Shown: positions 47,442 through 56,811 of the stretch, one piece after another
Layout of the letters: every line of letters starts with the position of its first letter
How positions within the stretch are numbered: the first letter of the stretch is position 1
Assembly (NCBI RefSeq): GCF_005876955.1
Contig: NZ_SSCL01000005.1
Coordinates: forward strand, 212,178-276,177
DNA: 64,000 nucleotides
Direction of reading: 5' to 3'
From: Sinomonas gamaensis
GTDB taxonomy: Bacteria > Actinomycetota > Actinomycetes > Actinomycetales > Micrococcaceae
The notes under the pieces: generated by a model
The model's input: only the letters and a program-made list of their open reading frames with translations
What the model was told of the DNA's origin: nothing
Databases searched by the model: none
Translations under genes and position numbers: made by a program

Positions 47442-49517
47442 GTGAATAAGCTCGCCCGCCGAGTACTGCTCGGCGCCGTCGTAGCCGGAGGCCTCATGGG
47501 CCTCGGCGAGGCGGCCGCGCTGGCTGACAGCACGACCGTCACGACGAATCCGCTCATCAACGTCAACCTCCCGGCCGCGGTCCACTCGACCAGCGCCTCG
47601 GGAACAACCAACTCGACTGCGGCCGTTGTCAACGCGACACTGTCCGCGCCAACGGCCGCCCTTCTTTCGACCGACGGAACCGGTTCAGCACCGATCGGCT
47701 CGGCTCCCGCTCCGGCCGTACCCGCACCCGCGGTAGGGGCGCCTGTTGCCTCGACCCCGGTCGCACCGGCTCCGATCACCCCCACCCCGGTCGGCCAGAC
47801 GCTGACCGCCGTGGTCGCGCCTGCCGTTACGCTGGGCGCTCCGGCCGTCACCGACGGAACGCAGACCGCCACCTCGCCGGCCGCCGTGGTCACCGTCCCC
47901 GCAGCTGTCACCGCGACGTCACCGTCCGGCGACAGCACCACTGTGGCGACGGCTCCAACCGTGACGATTGGCGCTCCCACCCTCATCACTTCGTCCGGCG
48001 GCGTCCCTGCTCTGGGCAACCTGGGCGACGGCTCCCTCCCGGCGGTGCCGGCGGTTCCGTCTGTTCCGTCTGTTCCGTCGAGCGGGCTCGGCCTGCCGGC
48101 CGTCTCCGGCGATACGGTGAACGTGAACGCCCCCGTGCCCGCCAGCGGAGTCGTCACGGTCGGCCTGCCGGCCACCGGCACCACCGGCCAGGACGGCCTG
48201 ACTGTCTTCCTGAACGGCACGGGCAATGGCACCGGGACGGGCTCCGATTCGGGCCTCGGCCTCCCGGCCCTCTCGGGCGTCGCCCTGAGCAACCTCACCG
48301 GCGGCGACCTCGGTCTCGGCGATCTTTCCGGAACGCCCGCAACCGTCGGTGCATCAGGCAGCACGGTGAACGTGACCGCCCCCGTGCCCGCCAGCGGAGT
48401 CGTCACGGTCGGCCTGCCGGCCACCGGAACCACCGGCCAGGGCGACCTGACCGTCGTCCTGAATGGCGCGGGCAATGGCAGCGGGACCGGCTCTGATGCG
48501 GGCCTCGGCCTCCCGGCCCTCTCGGGCGTCGACCTGAGCAACCTCACCGGCGGCGACCTCGGTCTCGGCGGTCTTTCGGGAACGCCCGCAACCGTCGGTG
48601 CATCAGGCAGCACGGTGAACGTGACCGCCCCCGTGCCCGCCAGCGGAGTCGTCACGGTCGGCCTGCCGGCCACCGGAACCACCGGCCAGGGCGGCCTGAC
48701 CGTCGTCCTGAACGGCACGGGCAATGGCACCGGGACCGGCTCCGATTCGGGCCTCGGCCTCCCGGCCCTCTCGGGCGTCGACCTGAGCAACCTCACCGGC
48801 GGCGACCTCGGTCTCGGCGATCTTTCCGGAACGCCCGCGACCCTCGGCGCCTCCGGCAACACGGTCAACGTGAACGCTCCGGCACCCGCCAGCGGAACCC
48901 TCGCGCTGGGCCTCCCCGCCACGGGTCTCGTCCAGGGAGACGGTCTGTTCCTGATCATCAACGGAACGCCCTCGGGCAGCGGCACCGGGTCGGACAATGG
49001 GGCGGGAGCTGGTCCTGATAACCAGCCCGGCACCGTGCCCGGTAACGAGACCGGCAACGGCAGTGGAACTGGCACCGGAACTGCCGGCGCCGGGACCGGC
49101 GACAACACGGGTGCAGAGGGATCCGTCAGCGCCACCACGGGATTCGGCGTGAACGGCGGCACTGAGGCCAACGGCCAAGGGGCGGCGTCCGGTCAGATCG
49201 CCGGAACGTCCGGCTCTTTCCAGAGCGCCACTGGCTTCGGCGGAACAGCGTTCACCGGTGCGGGCTCGGAGATCGGCACGGGCACTGGGGCCGGCGCGGG
49301 CAGTGGAACTGCCAACGGCAATGGCTCTGGGGCTGGCAGCACGTCAGGTGTCCAGACGTGCCTCGGCGGCCTCAGCTCGATGGTCGATGACTCGAACTCG
49401 ATGACTCTGAGCCTCGCGCTGCTCCTCGCAGCTGCGGCGCTGCTTCTGGGCATCGGGCTCGGCCTCGCGACAAGCGGCCTCGCCCTGCGGCGGCGTCCGG
49501 CCACGACGCTCGCCTGA
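47442..49517 (+). CDS. Large repetitive Gly/Thr/Ala-rich surface protein
   Basis: A 691-residue protein without a recognised domain. A signal peptide (to about residue 29, ALADS) precedes an Ala/Pro/Val/Thr segment (40-220). Then come four copies of an 83-residue unit (residues ~225-520), built on TVNVTAPVPASGVVTVGLPA, TTGQGGLTVVLNGTGNGTG and LSNLTGGDLGLGDLSGTPAT. A Gly/Ser/Thr/Asn linker, a TCLGG motif, one transmembrane helix and an RRR tail finish it. The GTG at 47442 has AGGAG upstream. It looks like a wall-spanning or fibrous surface protein; composition makes any adhesin claim inference. Confidence 0.8.
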   Translation: MNKLARRVLLGAVVAGGLMGLGEAAALADSTTVTTNPLINVNLPAAVHSTSASGTTNSTAAVVNATLSAPTAALLSTDGTGSAPIGSAPAPAVPAPAVGAPVASTPVAPAPITPTPVGQTLTAVVAPAVTLGAPAVTDGTQTATSPAAVVTVPAAVTATSPSGDSTTVATAPTVTIGAPTLITSSGGVPALGNLGDGSLPAVPAVPSVPSVPSSGLGLPAVSGDTVNVNAPVPASGVVTVGLPATGTTGQDGLTVFLNGTGNGTGTGSDSGLGLPALSGVALSNLTGGDLGLGDLSGTPATVGASGSTVNVTAPVPASGVVTVGLPATGTTGQGDLTVVLNGAGNGSGTGSDAGLGLPALSGVDLSNLTGGDLGLGGLSGTPATVGASGSTVNVTAPVPASGVVTVGLPATGTTGQGGLTVVLNGTGNGTGTGSDSGLGLPALSGVDLSNLTGGDLGLGDLSGTPATLGASGNTVNVNAPAPASGTLALGLPATGLVQGDGLFLIINGTPSGSGTGSDNGAGAGPDNQPGTVPGNETGNGSGTGTGTAGAGTGDNTGAEGSVSATTGFGVNGGTEANGQGAASGQIAGTSGSFQSATGFGGTAFTGAGSEIGTGTGAGAGSGTANGNGSGAGSTSGVQTCLGGLSSMVDDSNSMTLSLALLLAAAALLLGIGLGLATSGLALRRRPATTLA
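48114..48999 (+). repeat. 249-bp tandem repeat (3.5 copies) in the surface gene
   Basis: The sequence ACGGT(G/C)AACGTGA recurs at 48114, 48363, 48612 and 48861, exactly 249 bp apart. The first three copies are nearly identical in DNA; the fourth is diverged and stops about 140 bp in. Such in-frame units can expand or contract by recombination. Confidence 0.9.
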
Positions 49518-49533
49518 ACCGCTGCGAAAGCAA

Positions 49534-49567
49534 CTGGGGCCGGCCAACGCCAGACGGCCGGCCCCAG
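49534..49567 (+). terminator. Terminator after the repetitive surface gene
   Basis: A perfect 12-bp stem (49534-49545 with 49556-49567) and a 10-nt loop, 16 bp past the stop codon. Confidence 0.8.
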
Positions 49568-49669
49568 GGTTCCCGGCCCATGCGGAATGCAGAAGTAGAC
49601 CAGACCTCAGGAAAAGGACTACGGCGATGAGCAGCATCGGAAACTGGCCCGACCCCATGTAGAGCAGCA

Positions 49670-49741
49670 GACCCAGCCCCGGCAGGGGCTGGGTCCGTCA
49701 GACGTGGGCTGGCGCGGCCGCTGGGGGCCGCACCAGCCCAC
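49670..49741 (-). terminator. Two tandem hairpins downstream of icd
   Basis: A perfect 11-bp stem (49670-49680 with 49685-49695, loop GGCA) and a 16-bp stem with one mismatch (49704-49719 with 49726-49741). They lie 36-108 bp past the icd stop and would end icd transcription. The rest of the 260-bp gap between the surface gene and icd shows no convincing gene. Confidence 0.7.
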
Positions 49742-49777
49742 ACGGACTAGCGAGATCGGCCGGACGACCGAGTCCGA

Positions 49778-52096
<2,319 letters not shown>

Positions 52097-52318
52097 TCAA
52101 CGTCCTTAACTTACCGGAGTGGCACGCCCCGCGAGGATCGTGACGTCGCCACGGAGGAACACACCAAAAAGCTTCACTGATCAGCCTTCATGCCGATAGT
52201 CAGGAGTGAATGGTCGATGATTCCGGGACGAAAGCCCCTAGACTGCGTGGAAGGAGACGGCGAACTGCCGTCGACGACGTCGAAAGCGCCCGAGGCGCCA
52301 GCCGCTGCAGAGGAGAAG

Positions 52319-52585
52319 ATGGCACAGCATTCTGCTTCCGCCGAGGATAAGGACGAGCGGGAATCCGGCCTCGAGGAACTCGGAACCCTGGTCCTCCGCG
52401 TGTGGAGGGAGCCTCAATCGGCTGATGGTGTCCGCATCCGCATCCTTGCCTCCGACGGCGCGTGGGAGCCCGCCGATGTGAGTGTCACGGCGGACAGGGC
52501 GGCCGCTGTCAAGAGCGTAAGCGATTGGCTTGCGGTGCGCGCTTCGGGAGAACGGCGAGAGAGCGGTTCCACTCACCCGATGTGA
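52319..52585 (+). CDS. Small conserved-looking protein at the start of the peptide cluster
   Basis: An 88-residue protein starting at ATG 52319, which has GAGGAG directly upstream; the same frame is open further upstream but without a good start. A charged N terminus (~20 residues) leads to a small domain: LGTLVLRVWREPQSADGVRI, then EPADVSVTADRAAAVKSVSDWL. The strand-strand-helix character suggests a small alpha/beta fold. I do not recognise the family. It is the first plus-strand gene after icd; the 318-bp gap between them holds the icd promoter and no other clear gene. Confidence 0.6.
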   Translation: MAQHSASAEDKDERESGLEELGTLVLRVWREPQSADGVRIRILASDGAWEPADVSVTADRAAAVKSVSDWLAVRASGERRESGSTHPM

Positions 52586-52778
52586 CAACCGGCTTCACGC
52601 TGTCGGTAGCGCGCTCAGGCTTCGCCGAAAATTCCTGTCAAGGACCCTAAGTCCATTGACTGGATTATCCGCCCCTCGTCATGCTGGTATTCGTTTTAGT
52701 AGGCGTGCATCGCGGGGATAGCGCCAGCACATGGGCGCACCCCTCGCGAGCGATCGCAGAGCGACGGGGGTCGGGCCC

Positions 52779-53549
52779 ATGATCGATTGGGAATTGCGCC
52801 TCTTAGGCTGCTGGCAGCTTCTGGGAAACGGAGCGCCTGCCGTGGTCGGCAGCCGACAGCAGCGCCTCATCACGGCGCTTGCCCTCATGGGACCCCGCCC
52901 TCGGGCCTACCTCGCAGGCCTCCTCTGGCCGGAAAGTGCGGAGCAGCAGGCCGCGGGAAGCCTTCGGGCCACGGTCTTCAAAGTCCGTCATCAGCTTCCG
53001 GGGCTCCTCTCCGACACCCTCGAACCGGTGAGCCTTGCCCCGAGAGTCGCGGTCGATGTCCGCAAGCTCCGGGAACGGGCTGAGCTTGCGCGCAGCGGGG
53101 CACCAATGGAGCGTGGACTCGACGAGCTCCTCTACGTCGCCGAGCTCTTGCCCGGCTGGTACGAGGACTGGGTCATCTTCGAGCAGGAGCGCCTCCGCGC
53201 GCTTCGGGTCGCGACCCTCGAGGCCCTCGCATGGCAGTACCTCGATCGCGACGAGCCGGATCTGGCCCTCGCTGCCGCTCGACAAGCCGCGAGGATCGAG
53301 CCGCTGCGGGAGTCGGCCTACGTCCTCATCGTCCGTGCCCAGATCCAGGCGGGGAACACTGCCGCCGCGCACCGCACGGTCGAGGAATTCCGACGACGGC
53401 TCCGCGATGAGCTGGGCCTCGAACCTTCCGCACGGCTCAGGGCCGCGGCTGGAGGCGGCTCGGGAGACCTCCTCGGCCTCCCGGCTCCGGTGCTTGCCCA
53501 CCAGCACCCCCGCTATGCCTCGCACCGTCAGCTAACGAAGGAGCTCTGA
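52779..53549 (+). CDS. SARP-type transcriptional regulator (winged helix plus BTAD)
   Basis: A 256-residue standalone SARP. Residues 1-95 are an OmpR-like winged helix (WELRLLGCWQLLGNG, SRQQRLITALALMG, LAGLLWPES, LRATVFKVRHQL); residues 96-245 are the bacterial transcriptional activation domain (DELLYVAELLPGWYEDWVIF, RQAARIEPLRESAYVLIVRA, HRTVEEFRRRLRDELGLEPS). Starts at 52779 (ATG) or 52731 are both possible. SARPs are known activators of biosynthetic clusters that bind 11-bp-spaced direct repeats; such repeats lie upstream of the first peptide gene, 0.8 kb away. The next gene is 3 bp downstream. The 193-bp gap upstream shows no definite element. Confidence 0.9.
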   Translation: MIDWELRLLGCWQLLGNGAPAVVGSRQQRLITALALMGPRPRAYLAGLLWPESAEQQAAGSLRATVFKVRHQLPGLLSDTLEPVSLAPRVAVDVRKLRERAELARSGAPMERGLDELLYVAELLPGWYEDWVIFEQERLRALRVATLEALAWQYLDRDEPDLALAAARQAARIEPLRESAYVLIVRAQIQAGNTAAAHRTVEEFRRRLRDELGLEPSARLRAAAGGGSGDLLGLPAPVLAHQHPRYASHRQLTKEL

Positions 53550-53552
53550 ACC

Positions 53553-54275
53553 ATGGCGCGTCGTCTGTCCTGGAAGGCCTCTGCCCTCGCCCTCGCCCTG
53601 CTCGCGGTGTCACTGGCCGGCGGCTCAGCCGTGGGCCCGGCGTCCGCGCAGGGGCGGGGCCCGTCCGACGATGTGAGGGCCTCCGCCTCCCTTGACGTCG
53701 CGTCCTCCGCCATACCGACCGTCGCGCTGCCCCTCGTGACCGACTCAGCTCGAGCCGACACGACGATGGGGCCGTCGAGCGACAAGGCGGTCGCCACGGC
53801 CACTGCGACGAGCAATTGTGCGGGCTGCTCGGGAACGGCCACGACTCTCCAGACTGTATTCGTGGCCAAGGGCGGTTCTGCCGTTGCCGACAACATCGCG
53901 ACCGCTTGGTCGAGCTGTGCCAACTGTTCATCCTCGGCGGTCTCCGTGCAGATCATCACCGGAGAGAACGCGAAGGCCGTCAACGTGAACAACCGGTCCC
54001 TCGCGCTCAACGTCGCCTGCACCTCGTGTACGACGACGGCGGCCGCCCTCCAATTCGTGGTCATCGGCGGCACCGACCGCTCGCTCTCCGCGACGACCAG
54101 GTCGCTCATCAGGCAGATAGAGCAGGACCTCGGCATCAAGCTGGCCGTCAACGGGAAGAGCCACGCCGCAGCGCAGCGCGACGCCGACGACGCCGCCGCC
54201 AAGGCCAAGGCCGCCATCGCGGCCGACACGAAGGCCGAGGTCAGGTCAAAGGCGGACGTGGATACGGGCGAGTGA
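53553..54275 (+). CDS. Secreted protein with three C-x2-C-x7-Q repeats
   Basis: A 240-residue exported protein. A signal peptide (to about residue 32, ASAQG) and a disordered region (~35-80) precede three repeats of 33-34 residues, with Cys pairs 89/92, 122/125 and 156/159, each with a Gln 11 residues after its first Cys (Q100, Q133, Q167). Strand-like Ala/Val/Asn stretches separate them, e.g. NNRSLALNVACTSC. A helical, charged tail (185-240) follows. The cysteines could bind metal or cross-link. The ATG is 3 bp past the SARP stop. No enzyme domain is recognised. The third repeat resembles the small peptides downstream. Confidence 0.8.
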   Translation: MARRLSWKASALALALLAVSLAGGSAVGPASAQGRGPSDDVRASASLDVASSAIPTVALPLVTDSARADTTMGPSSDKAVATATATSNCAGCSGTATTLQTVFVAKGGSAVADNIATAWSSCANCSSSAVSVQIITGENAKAVNVNNRSLALNVACTSCTTTAAALQFVVIGGTDRSLSATTRSLIRQIEQDLGIKLAVNGKSHAAAQRDADDAAAKAKAAIAADTKAEVRSKADVDTGE

Positions 54276-54304
54276 TTCCTGGGCTTCCTGCCCCACGGTA
54301 ATTC

Positions 54305-54338
54305 CACGAAGCCCCCGCCTTCAGGCGGGGGCCTCGTG
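54305..54338 (+). terminator. Terminator after the Cys-repeat protein gene
   Basis: A 10-bp GC stem (54311-54320 with 54323-54332) is extended by a CACGA/TCGTG pair (54305, 54334). It separates the SARP/Cys-protein transcript from the peptide gene, which must then have its own promoter. Confidence 0.8.
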
Positions 54339-54360
54339 CTGTCCGCCCACGTCAGCCCGA

Positions 54361-54404
54361 TAATGCGCCAGTAACGCACCAATAACATGCGAATAACGCG
54401 TCCG
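54361..54404 (+). promoter_or_regulatory. Four 11-bp direct repeats, candidate SARP operator
   Basis: Consecutive units TAATGCGCCAG, TAACGCACCAA, TAACATGCGAA and TAACGCGTCCG start at 54361, 54372, 54383 and 54394, an exact 11-bp period (one helix turn). SARPs are known to bind such repeats on one DNA face just upstream of a -10 box. A weak TTTGCT lies at 54408. The peptide gene begins 72 bp after the last unit. Confidence 0.65.
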
Positions 54405-54475
54405 CGGTTTGCTTTCTCCAGCGATTGATCCTCGATCGCGACTCCCACAGAAACCACACCAAGGAGTTGAGTTCC

Positions 54476-54673
54476 ATGACCAAGCTCACCGCCGCAGACC
54501 TCGCCGCCGAGACCGTCGAACTGCTTCCCGATCGCGACACCCTCTTCACTTTCACGAAGATCAACTGGGCTGCCGTCTACGCGACCAACAGCTCGACCGC
54601 CCTGAACGTCCTGACGCTCGGCTCGGAAGCCAACAGCGCCGCGCTTCAGTACGTGAACGTCAGCCAGCACTAG
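54476..54673 (+). CDS. 65-residue precursor-like peptide 1
   Basis: A 65-residue peptide starting at ATG 54476 with AAGGAG 9 bp upstream. Residues 1-25 are a leader-like amphipathic helix (MTKLTAADLAAETVELLPDR then DTL). Residues 30-65 are Asn/Ala/Ser-rich and strand-like, without cysteine (ATNSSTALNV; SEANSAALQYVNV). It shares the leader with peptides 2 and 3 and exactly their length. It has its own candidate SARP promoter and is followed by a strong hairpin before the protease gene. A role as a substrate of that protease is inferred from the position and the conserved leader. Confidence 0.82.
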   Translation: MTKLTAADLAAETVELLPDRDTLFTFTKINWAAVYATNSSTALNVLTLGSEANSAALQYVNVSQH

Positions 54674-54703
54674 CGGAGGCTCGAGCTTCAGCAGAGGCTC
54701 CCT

Positions 54704-54740
54704 CGGGGCGCGACCGTATCCCAGCCACGGCCGCGCCCCG
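54704..54740 (+). terminator. Hairpin/attenuator between peptide 1 and the protease gene
   Basis: CGGGGCGCG (54704) pairs with CGCGCCCCG (54732), and inner CCGT (54714) with ACGG (54727), giving 13 pairs with one mismatch. Placed 31 bp after the peptide stop with no promoter in between, it would make the peptide message far more abundant than the protease message. Confidence 0.7.
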
Positions 54741-54799
54741 CCTCTCCTCTCCCCGTTCCACTCCCCCTTCCCTGATCAACGGCACGAGAAGGAGCCGAG

Positions 54800-56155
54800 A
54801 TGACGACCACGGCAGAACCCGCGTCCCCTCCCCGGCAATGGCAACGGGCGAGCGGAGTTGAGCTGCTCGGGCTCGTCAACGGATCCGGACTCAACCACAG
54901 CACGTACCTGGTTCGTCGTGCGGATGGGCAAGTCGTACAGCTCACGGAACTCCTCCACCACATCGTCGCGGAGGCTGCGCCCGCACTGCCGTCCGATGAG
55001 CTGGCCCGGCGCGTGAGTGCACGATTCGGCCGGGAACTCGACGTCGAAGGACTCACCCTTCTCGCCGAGAGCAAGCTCGAACCACTCGGGCTCCTCGAAA
55101 GTCCTGGAGCAGCGCCAGCGGCCCCACCGCCGTCGGCCAATCCCCTCCTAGCGCTCAGCGCGAAGGCGACCCTCCTCTCGCGAGGAGCCGTCTCTCGGCT
55201 CGCATCGCTTCTGAGCCCGCTCTACGCACCGCCCGTCGTCGTCCTCGCGTGCCTCGCGCTCGTCGTGCTCGATGTCCGGCTCTTCTGGGGATCGGATGTC
55301 CTCGGAGCACTCTCCGCGGTCCTCGTGACACCCACGATGCTCTTCTCGCTCTACGCCCTCATGATCGTCGGTGCGCTCGTCCACGAGGTTGGGCACGCCG
55401 CGGCATGCCGCTACGGTGGCGCGAAACCGGGCGTGATCGGGATGGGGCTCTATCTCGTCTTCCCAGCCTTCTTCACGGACGTCACGGACGCCTACCGGCT
55501 GGGCCGGGCGGGGAAGATCCGCACAGATCTCGGGGGCCTGTACTTCCACGTGTGGTGGGTCCTCTCGGCAGGTGCTGCCTACCTCCTCACAGACAGCCCG
55601 CTTCTGCTGATGCTCGTCATCATGACCCAGCTCCAGATGGCGCAGCAGCTGCCGCCCACTATCCGGCTCGACGGCTACTTCGTCCTGGCCGATCTTGCCG
55701 GCGTCCCAGACCTCTTCGCCCGAGTCGGCCCCGTGCTCAGAAGCCTCATTCCCGGACGAGCGGCCGATCCGAGGGTCAAGGAACTGCGGCCGGCATCACG
55801 ATGGATCGTCACAGCGTGGGTCCTGATCGTGGTCCCCTTCCTGGCTGGCGTAGTGGTGTGGCTCGTCCTGAGCCTGCCGATCATCCTGACCGAAGCCGCC
55901 GGCGCCGTGATGACCCACGCCAGCGGTATGGCTCTGGCCCTCGCCCTCGGTCAGCCGATCGAGACCGTCCTCTCGCTTCTGGCGATCCTCCTGCTCGCTC
56001 TGCCCGCCCTCGGCTCGCTGCTGATCCTTGGGCGACTGGCCCAGTCCCTCGAGCGCGGACTCCGCAAGCGCTTCTTCGCTCCGCCCATCGTGCGGAACGT
56101 GCCGCGCCACGCCGCACCGCCGCGCCGCTTCCGCCTCGTCGGCTATCGCTTCTGA
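54800..56155 (+). CDS. PqqD-like domain fused to an M50 membrane metallopeptidase
   Basis: A 451-residue membrane protein. Residues ~30-100 form a PqqD-like winged helix (LVRRADGQVVQLTELLHHIV, LDVEGLTLLAESKLEPLGLL-like end), the fold known to bind leader peptides in peptide-modification systems. From 140 on there are about eight hydrophobic segments with the zinc site HEVGH (195-199), FTDVTDAYRLGRAGKIR (225-241) and RLDGYFVLADLAG (289-301), which supplies the third metal ligand Asp. This is the 'peptide zinc metalloprotease' type of site-2 protease. GAAGGAG precedes the ATG. It is flanked by peptide genes, its likely substrates. Confidence 0.88.
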   Translation: MTTTAEPASPPRQWQRASGVELLGLVNGSGLNHSTYLVRRADGQVVQLTELLHHIVAEAAPALPSDELARRVSARFGRELDVEGLTLLAESKLEPLGLLESPGAAPAAPPPSANPLLALSAKATLLSRGAVSRLASLLSPLYAPPVVVLACLALVVLDVRLFWGSDVLGALSAVLVTPTMLFSLYALMIVGALVHEVGHAAACRYGGAKPGVIGMGLYLVFPAFFTDVTDAYRLGRAGKIRTDLGGLYFHVWWVLSAGAAYLLTDSPLLLMLVIMTQLQMAQQLPPTIRLDGYFVLADLAGVPDLFARVGPVLRSLIPGRAADPRVKELRPASRWIVTAWVLIVVPFLAGVVVWLVLSLPIILTEAAGAVMTHASGMALALALGQPIETVLSLLAILLLALPALGSLLILGRLAQSLERGLRKRFFAPPIVRNVPRHAAPPRRFRLVGYRF

Positions 56156-56231
56156 TTCACGCTGAACACTCAGGGAGAGGGGGTGGCCACCTCACGCTGC
56201 TCAGCCTCCAGCGGGGAAACCAAGACCGCAT

Positions 56232-56259
56232 CCGGCGCCGGTTCCCCGCCCGGCGCCGG
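56232..56259 (+). terminator. Hairpin between the protease gene and peptide 2
   Basis: A 10-bp stem, CCGGCGCCGG at 56232 with its copy at 56250, and an 8-nt loop, 77 bp after the protease stop. Each arm is itself a palindrome. The 148-bp gap otherwise holds the leader of peptide 2. Confidence 0.55.
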
Positions 56260-56303
56260 GTGCCCCTTTCTGAAGTCGGGTGCCAATCCAGAAGGAGAAA
56301 ACC

Positions 56304-56501
56304 ATGAGTGAAATAGCCCTCGCCGAGCTCGCGGGCGAACAAGCCGAGCTGCTCCCGCAGCGCGACACCCTGGCCCTCTTCAACATCAACGTTGCCCCGG
56401 TGATTGGAGTCAACCTCGCGCTCGCCATCAATGCGGCAACGATCAACTCGGTAGCAAACGCCAACGCCAACCAATGGCTCGGCGCCGTTCAAATTCACTA
56501 A
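56304..56501 (+). CDS. 65-residue precursor-like peptide 2
   Basis: A 65-residue paralogue starting at ATG 56304 with GAAGGAG upstream. The leader is MSEIALAELAGEQAELLPQR followed by DTLALF. The second half is the most Asn-rich of the three (GVNLALAINAATINSVANAN, then ANQWLGAV) and has no cysteine. Compared with the others it has one residue fewer between leader and core and one more at the end. The next peptide starts 29 bp later, so the two are cotranscribed. Confidence 0.82.
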   Translation: MSEIALAELAGEQAELLPQRDTLALFNINVAPVIGVNLALAINAATINSVANANANQWLGAVQIH

Positions 56502-56530
56502 GTGACAAACAGCAGAAAGAGATGACTCCG

Positions 56531-56728
56531 ATGACCAAGCTGACCCTCGCCGACCTCGCCGCCGAGACCGCAGAGATGCTGCCCGATCGCGACACCCTGT
56601 GGACGTTCAATTCGTTCAATATTGCCGCAGTAGCGGCAGCGAACAGCTCCGTCGCCGCGAACGTCGCGACCATCTGTTCATCGGCCAACAGCCTCGCAGC
56701 GCAGGCCGTTGTGGTCCACCAGAGCTGA
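56531..56728 (+). CDS. 65-residue precursor-like peptide 3
   Basis: A 65-residue paralogue. I chose ATG 56531 over 56522 because it restores the length and leader of the others (MTKLTLADLAAETAEMLPDR then DTLWTF) and gives AGAAAGAG the same spacing as in peptide 1. The second half (ANSSVAANVATICSSANSLA) has a single cysteine, Cys49, lying within the segment that matches the CxxC pair of the secreted protein. It is the last gene of the cluster; a terminator follows. Confidence 0.82.
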   Translation: MTKLTLADLAAETAEMLPDRDTLWTFNSFNIAAVAAANSSVAANVATICSSANSLAAQAVVVHQS

Positions 56729-56744
56729 TTCGCCTCGACGACGA

Positions 56745-56774
56745 GAGGGCGGCCGGAATGATCCGGCCGCCCTC
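56745..56774. terminator. Terminator between peptide 3 and the convergent purH
   Basis: A perfect 13-bp stem (56745-56757 with 56762-56774) with an ATGA loop. It separates the two converging transcripts. Confidence 0.85.
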
Positions 56775-56811
56775 CGTCATGCCTACTTCAAAGGCGCAAC
56801 CAAACGCGTGA

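Noticed and set aside
48114..48999. Possible CRISPR-like array
   Set aside because: The units are 249 bp, in frame, without spacers, and encode protein repeats.
46391..49171. A 926-codon minus-strand Pro/Val-rich frame opposite the surface genes
   Set aside because: The repeats make any frame open; the plus strand has signal peptides, ribosome binding sites and anchor helices, the minus strand none.
49344..49658. A minus-strand frame with a hydrophobic start (GQFPMLLIAVVLFLRSGLLL) downstream of icd
   Set aside because: It has no ribosome binding site, begins within a terminator region and runs antisense through the repetitive surface gene; the rest is Arg/Glu-rich shadow sequence.
49628..49663. 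An 11-codon plus-strand frame with AAAAGGA upstream (MSSIGNWPDPM)
   Set aside because: Too short, no repeat or relative in the window, and directly followed by hairpins; probably chance.
52656..52685. Promoter TTGACT/CATGCT before the SARP gene
   Set aside because: The -35 is good but the -10 is weak and spacing is 18 bp; not strong enough to list as a feature.
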